DNA of 9,692 nt from Neptuniibacter sp. (GTDB lineage: Bacteria > Pseudomonadota > Gammaproteobacteria > Pseudomonadales > Balneatricaceae): positions 1 through 9,692 of the forward strand of contig JASBRM010000036.1 in assembly GCA_030149405.1 (NCBI GenBank), read 5' to 3'. The notes under the pieces were generated by a model. It was not told the DNA's origin. It did not search any database and saw only the letters and a list, made by a program, of their open reading frames with translations. A program made the translations under genes and the position numbers. Positions 7,462 through 9,692 of this stretch are shown piece by piece. Position 1 is the stretch's first letter. Each line of letters opens with the position of its first letter.

Positions 7462-7468
7462 GAAGCTA
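7440..7468 (-). promoter_or_regulatory. Candidate yciA promoter with perfect -10
   Basis: On the minus strand TATAAT (7440-7445) is a perfect -10 hexamer, placed for a transcript starting about 27 bases before the yciA ATG. The -35 at 17-base spacing (TAGCTT, 7463-7468) is poor, so the promoter may need an activator or depend mainly on its -10. The palindrome at 7436-7461 covers the -10 and the spacer. Confidence 0.5.
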
Positions 7469-7540
7469 ATTTCAGAATGATGATCGCGTTAAAACCGGCT
7501 TTAAAAACCGTTCAGAAAAGCCAGATTCTGGGGACATTTA

Positions 7541-7563
7541 TTTTCCACAAGATCTGTGGATAA
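7541..7563. promoter_or_regulatory. Head-to-head DnaA-box pair
   Basis: TTTTCCACA (7541-7549, plus strand) fits the relaxed DnaA-box consensus TTWTNCACA. TGTGGATAA (7555-7563) is a perfect TTATCCACA box on the minus strand. They face each other across five bases (AGATC) that contain a GATC Dam site. A third, degenerate copy (CTATCCACT on minus, 7567-7575, 7 of 9) follows in the same orientation as the second. The motif match is seen directly; binding is inferred. Confidence 0.5.
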
Positions 7564-7684
7564 AATAGTGGATAGTTTTGGGGTAGATGGCTCAAAGCCG
7601 CTGTTTTCGGCACATTCAGCAAAACGTACAAAAAATACACCAGTAAAATTAGTTATTATATTTCAATAAGTTAACAAGAATACA

Positions 7685-7712
7685 AATTATTTATAAAAAT
7701 TTATAAATAATT
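7685..7712. repeat. 28-bp all-A/T perfect inverted repeat
   Basis: AATTATTTATAAA (7685-7697) and TTTATAAATAATT (7700-7712) are exact reverse complements separated by AA. Every base is A or T, within a 38-base stretch having one G/C. It could be an easily melted or cruciform-forming site, or a binding site for a nucleoid protein such as H-NS or IHF. None of these is proven by sequence. Confidence 0.6.
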
Positions 7713-7756
7713 AAATAACGCATTGACAGTTCAATTTATAGGCTGTGCAAAAGAAC

Positions 7757-7794
7757 AAAAAAACGGCATCAGCCTTCACTGATACCGTTTTTTT
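7757..7794 (-). terminator. Intrinsic terminator of the nrdA-nrdB-yfaE operon
   Basis: On the minus strand the stem CGGTATCAG / CTGATGCCG (one G-U pair) with loop TGAAGG is followed by seven T residues (7757-7763). It lies 55 bases beyond the yfaE stop codon. The plus-strand reading has the same shape with a C-A mismatch and its own T-run, so it could act weakly in both directions. The G-U versus C-A asymmetry shows the minus strand is the main one. Confidence 0.88.
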
Positions 7795-7848
7795 AATTGA
7801 TACTTAAAAACTGCAATAAAAAAGATCAGGTCTTTACAGAAACTGAGT

Positions 7849-8115
7849 TCAATCTTCTGGTAATTCCAATTCAATATGAGTTTTTGGAATACAGCAGCAC
7901 GTCAGAATTTCATCACCCAGCAGATCAAGCAAACTTTCCTGAACATACTCCACTTCACCATCAATCAGTCGAACTTTACAGCAATCGCAATAGCCGCCTC
8001 GACAGTTATAAGGCGCGGGAATTTCCTGGGCTTCTAAGGAATCCAGCAACGTAGGCTCATACTGATAGTAGAACGTATGGTGATGATTAACTTTGATTCT
8101 TGATGGCCCGGCCAT
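7849..8115 (-). CDS. yfaE: Class I RNR-maintenance 2Fe-2S ferredoxin
   Basis: An 88-residue plant-type [2Fe-2S] ferredoxin resembling E. coli YfaE, which supplies electrons to build and restore the diferric-tyrosyl radical of NrdB. Cluster ligands fit C-x4-C-x2-C: Cys38, Cys43 and Cys46 in NCRGGYCDCC. The fourth ligand lies in the C-terminal LTCCC (Cys73-75; YfaE has LPCCC there). The extra cysteine at 45 replaces the Ser of E. coli YfaE. The gene starts 10 bp after the nrdB stop, and its Shine-Dalgarno AAGGG overlaps that stop codon, implying translational coupling. It ends the operon before the terminator at 7757-7794. Confidence 0.92.
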   Translation of the reverse strand: MAGPSRIKVNHHHTFYYQYEPTLLDSLEAQEIPAPYNCRGGYCDCCKVRLIDGEVEYVQESLLDLLGDEILTCCCIPKTHIELELPED

Positions 8116-8125
8116 GAATTAACCC

Positions 8126-9256
8126 TTATAGATCAAAACCGTCAAAGTCACCGTCATCAACCTCGTTGTCAATCTGGCCAACAAGGTATGAGCTGATCTC
8201 AGCTTCCTGAGGCGCGACCTGCACATTGTCACTCACTAACCAGGCATTCATCCAAGGTAACGGGTTCTGGGTAGCAGGGAAAATCTCATCCAGATTAAGC
8301 GCTTTCATTCGTACATTGGTGATGTATTCAACGTAGTCGGACAGAATTTGAGCATTCAGACCAATCATTGAACCTTCACGGAACAGATACTTAGCCCAAT
8401 CTTTTTCCTGCTGCGCCGCTTCTTTGAAGATTTCGTAAACCTCAGGCTCACACTCTTTGGCAATCTCTTTGAACTCAGGATCATCGGCTCCAGATGCCAT
8501 AATGTTCAGCATATGCTGAGTGCCTGTCAGGTGCAGTGCTTCATCACGCGCAATCAGTTTGATGATCTTGGCGTTGCCTTCCATGATGGCACGCTCTGCA
8601 AATGCAAAAGAGCACGCAAAGCTTACATAGAAACGAATCGCTTCCAGTACATTGATAGACACTAAGGTCAGGTACAACTTTTTCTTCAGGTTCCTGAGTG
8701 AAGTGTCATATACCGTGCCATCAACCGTATGCAGACCTTCACCATGAATGTTGTATACGTTGGTTAGGTTAATAAATTCATCGTACAGCTTAGTGACCGA
8801 ATCTGCCCTGCGAATAATCTCAGGGTTGGTAACAATATGATCAAAGACCTCTGAAGGCTCAGTGATGATGTTACGGATAATGTGTGTATAGGAACGACTG
8901 TGGATGGTTTCACTGAACGCCCAAGTCTCAAACCAGGTTTCCAGCTCAGGCAGAGACACCACAGGCAAGAAAGCAATGTTTGGAGAACGCCCCTGTACTG
9001 AATCCAATAGCGTTTGATACTTCAGATTACTCAGGAAAATATGCTTCTCATGCTCTGGCATGTTCATAAAGTCTTTGCGATCTGTAGAGAGGTCAACTTC
9101 TTCCGGGCGCCAGAAGAAAGACAGCTGTTTCTCAATCAGCTTTTCAAAGATTGGGTATTTCTGCTTATCGTATCGGGCAACGTTGACGCTACGGCCAAAA
9201 AACATAGGTTCGCGAGTTGCGTCATGTGTACTGTGACTAAACGTTGTGTACGCCAT
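8126..9256 (-). CDS. nrdB: Class Ia ribonucleotide reductase, beta subunit
   Basis: Carries the diferric-tyrosyl radical that starts reduction of ribonucleoside diphosphates to deoxyribonucleotides on NrdA. The protein has 376 residues, the same length as E. coli NrdB and collinear with it from MAYTTFS to the acidic tail. All radical-site and iron-site residues are present (numbered with Met1): Asp85, Glu116, His119, radical Tyr123, Glu205, Glu239 and His242, in [22 protein letters not shown] and ARDEALH. The C-terminal segment [13 protein letters not shown] is the NrdA-docking tail. The canonical residues indicate an aerobic iron enzyme. The ribosome site is poor: AGGA lies 12 bases before the ATG. 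Confidence 0.98.
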   Translation of the reverse strand: MAYTTFSHSTHDATREPMFFGRSVNVARYDKQKYPIFEKLIEKQLSFFWRPEEVDLSTDRKDFMNMPEHEKHIFLSNLKYQTLLDSVQGRSPNIAFLPVVSLPELETWFETWAFSETIHSRSYTHIIRNIITEPSEVFDHIVTNPEIIRRADSVTKLYDEFINLTNVYNIHGEGLHTVDGTVYDTSLRNLKKKLYLTLVSINVLEAIRFYVSFACSFAFAERAIMEGNAKIIKLIARDEALHLTGTQHMLNIMASGADDPEFKEIAKECEPEVYEIFKEAAQQEKDWAKYLFREGSMIGLNAQILSDYVEYITNVRMKALNLDEIFPATQNPLPWMNAWLVSDNVQVAPQEAEISSYLVGQIDNEVDDGDFDGFDL

Positions 9257-9298
9257 CGGGGTGTTCGTTCCTGAAACCTGATAGGTGGATTAGAGTTA

Positions 9299-9321
9299 AA
9301 CCCACCTGCAAGAGATGGGTT
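9299..9321 (-). other. Hairpin between nrdA and nrdB
   Basis: On the minus-strand transcript AACCCATCT pairs with AGGTGGGTT around the 5-base loop CTTGC, giving a 9-bp stem with one G-U pair. Only TTTAA follows, so it is not a standard terminator in that direction. It sits in the 106-bp gap between the two genes, where it could block 3' exonucleases and adjust the nrdA:nrdB mRNA ratio. Read on the plus strand it is followed by a T5 run but has a C-A mismatch. Confidence 0.45.
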
Positions 9322-9362
9322 ATCTGTTTTTAATATGTAAATTAAGTTGTGCGATAAACTGC

Positions 9363-9692
9363 TTAGAGTTTACAAGCACCACCTTCACAACCTTCATCGG
9401 CCTGGTCAGAAGCACCGTCTCGAGTGTTGTGATAGTAAAGTGTTTTCACACCATTTTTATATGCAGTCAACAGATCCTGAAGAAGCTGCTTCATTGGAAC
9501 TTTATCGTTCGGGAAGCGTGCAGGGTCATAGTTGGTATTAGCAGAAATAGACTGGTCAACAAACTTCTGCATGATGCCCACTAACTGGAGATAACCCGTA
9601 TTATTTGGAATATCCCAAAGCAACTCATACTGATCTCTGAGCTCGGTATAACCCGGAACAACCTGCTTCATAACGCCATCTTTACTGGCTTT
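9363..9692 (-). CDS. nrdA: Class Ia ribonucleotide reductase alpha subunit, C-terminal fragment
   Basis: The catalytic subunit for ribonucleoside diphosphate reduction; only the last 109 residues are in the window and the frame stays open to base 9692 (KASKDGVMKQVVPGY...). GYLQLVGIMQKFVDQSISANTNYDP and LLTAYKNGVKTLYYHNTRDGA match the end of E. coli NrdA, including the conserved tyrosine pair (YY) of the radical-transfer path. The tail ends EGCEGGACKL, the swinging C-x4-C redox pair that thioredoxin or glutaredoxin recharges. It lies upstream of nrdB in transcription order, the usual nrdAB arrangement. The start, promoter and allosteric cone are outside the window. Confidence 0.96.
   Translation of the reverse strand, partial: KASKDGVMKQVVPGYTELRDQYELLWDIPNNTGYLQLVGIMQKFVDQSISANTNYDPARFPNDKVPMKQLLQDLLTAYKNGVKTLYYHNTRDGASDQADEGCEGGACKL

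Larger units (their letters stand above)
7407..7848. other. 442-bp AT-rich intergenic region without a credible gene
   Basis: No coding frame of note is present: the best is a 28-codon plus-strand frame at 7477 with no ribosome site. In order from the left it holds the yciA promoter and palindrome (7436-7468), paired DnaA-box-like 9-mers (7541-7563) with a weak third copy (7567-7575), a 28-bp A/T inverted repeat (7685-7712) inside a stretch that is A/T at 37 of 38 bases (7681-7718), a small inverted repeat ATTGA-CAGT-TCAAT (7722-7735), and the terminator of the nrd operon (7757-7794). This is by far the most structured non-coding stretch in the window. Confidence 0.7.

Noticed and set aside
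7477..7563. 28-codon plus-strand frame starting MMIALKPALK
   Set aside because: No ribosome site, no conserved look, and it runs through the DnaA-box pair.
7480..7720. Chromosomal replication origin
   Set aside because: Only two good DnaA boxes are present, and none of the usual oriC neighbours (dnaA, dnaN, mnmG, rpmH) is in the window. A smaller DnaA site is the most that can be claimed.
7722..7735. FNR/Anr-type box in ATTGA-CAGT-TCAAT
   Set aside because: The half-sites are TTGA/TCAA with the wrong spacing and outer bases for TTGAT-N4-ATCAA.
7723..7751. TTGACA followed at 17 bases by TGCAAA as a plus-strand promoter
   Set aside because: The -10 matches only 3 of 6, and a transcript would start at the terminator stem with no gene to serve.
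7797..8054. 85-codon plus-strand frame over yfaE
   Set aside because: It is the shadow of the ferredoxin gene, whose cluster motif and operon position are clear.

Overview
The window looks like ordinary chromosomal DNA from a moderate-GC gammaproteobacterium. NrdB, YfaE, YciA and CysG are close to their enterobacterial counterparts. The sulfite-reduction cluster, however, is the Pseudomonas/Oceanospirillales kind: a one-polypeptide ferredoxin-type siroheme reductase, a DUF934 protein and an iron-sulfur APS reductase, with no CysJ flavoprotein. A marine Oceanospirillales-like organism is my best guess. That is an inference from gene content, not a database result. No insertion sequence, phage gene, CRISPR array, tRNA or rRNA was seen.

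Left third (1-4490, plus strand): assimilatory sulfur metabolism. A 5'-truncated sulfite reductase hemoprotein gene overlaps the DUF934 gene by 17 bp. cysH (adenylyl-sulfate reductase) follows after 55 bp. After a 213-bp gap with two inverted repeats comes cysG, the trifunctional siroheme synthase. CysH makes sulfite, the CysI-type enzyme reduces it to sulfide, and CysG makes the siroheme that enzyme needs.

Middle (4491-7406): a membrane-bound diguanylate cyclase with a Cache-like periplasmic sensor, HAMP-like linker, coiled coil, intact I-site and GGEEF motif, followed by a gene for a small outer-membrane lipoprotein. Facing these with only 2 bp between stop codons is a 59-codon minus-strand gene for a stand-alone PCP_red-domain protein. 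The YciA acyl-CoA thioesterase gene lies beyond it, also on minus.

Intergenic 7407-7848 (442 bp): no credible gene. It holds a palindrome over the yciA promoter, a head-to-head pair of DnaA-box-like 9-mers, a 28-bp all-A/T inverted repeat, and a strong intrinsic terminator for the operon arriving from the right.

Right (7849-9692, minus strand): a class Ia ribonucleotide reductase operon, nrdA (only its 3' end in the window), nrdB, then yfaE, the ferredoxin that maintains the NrdB cofactor. Most of the window is well-known housekeeping content. I found no clear new multi-gene system. The parts most worth a second look are the DnaA-box/AT-rich intergenic region, the orphan PCP_red protein, and the lipoprotein beside the cyclase.
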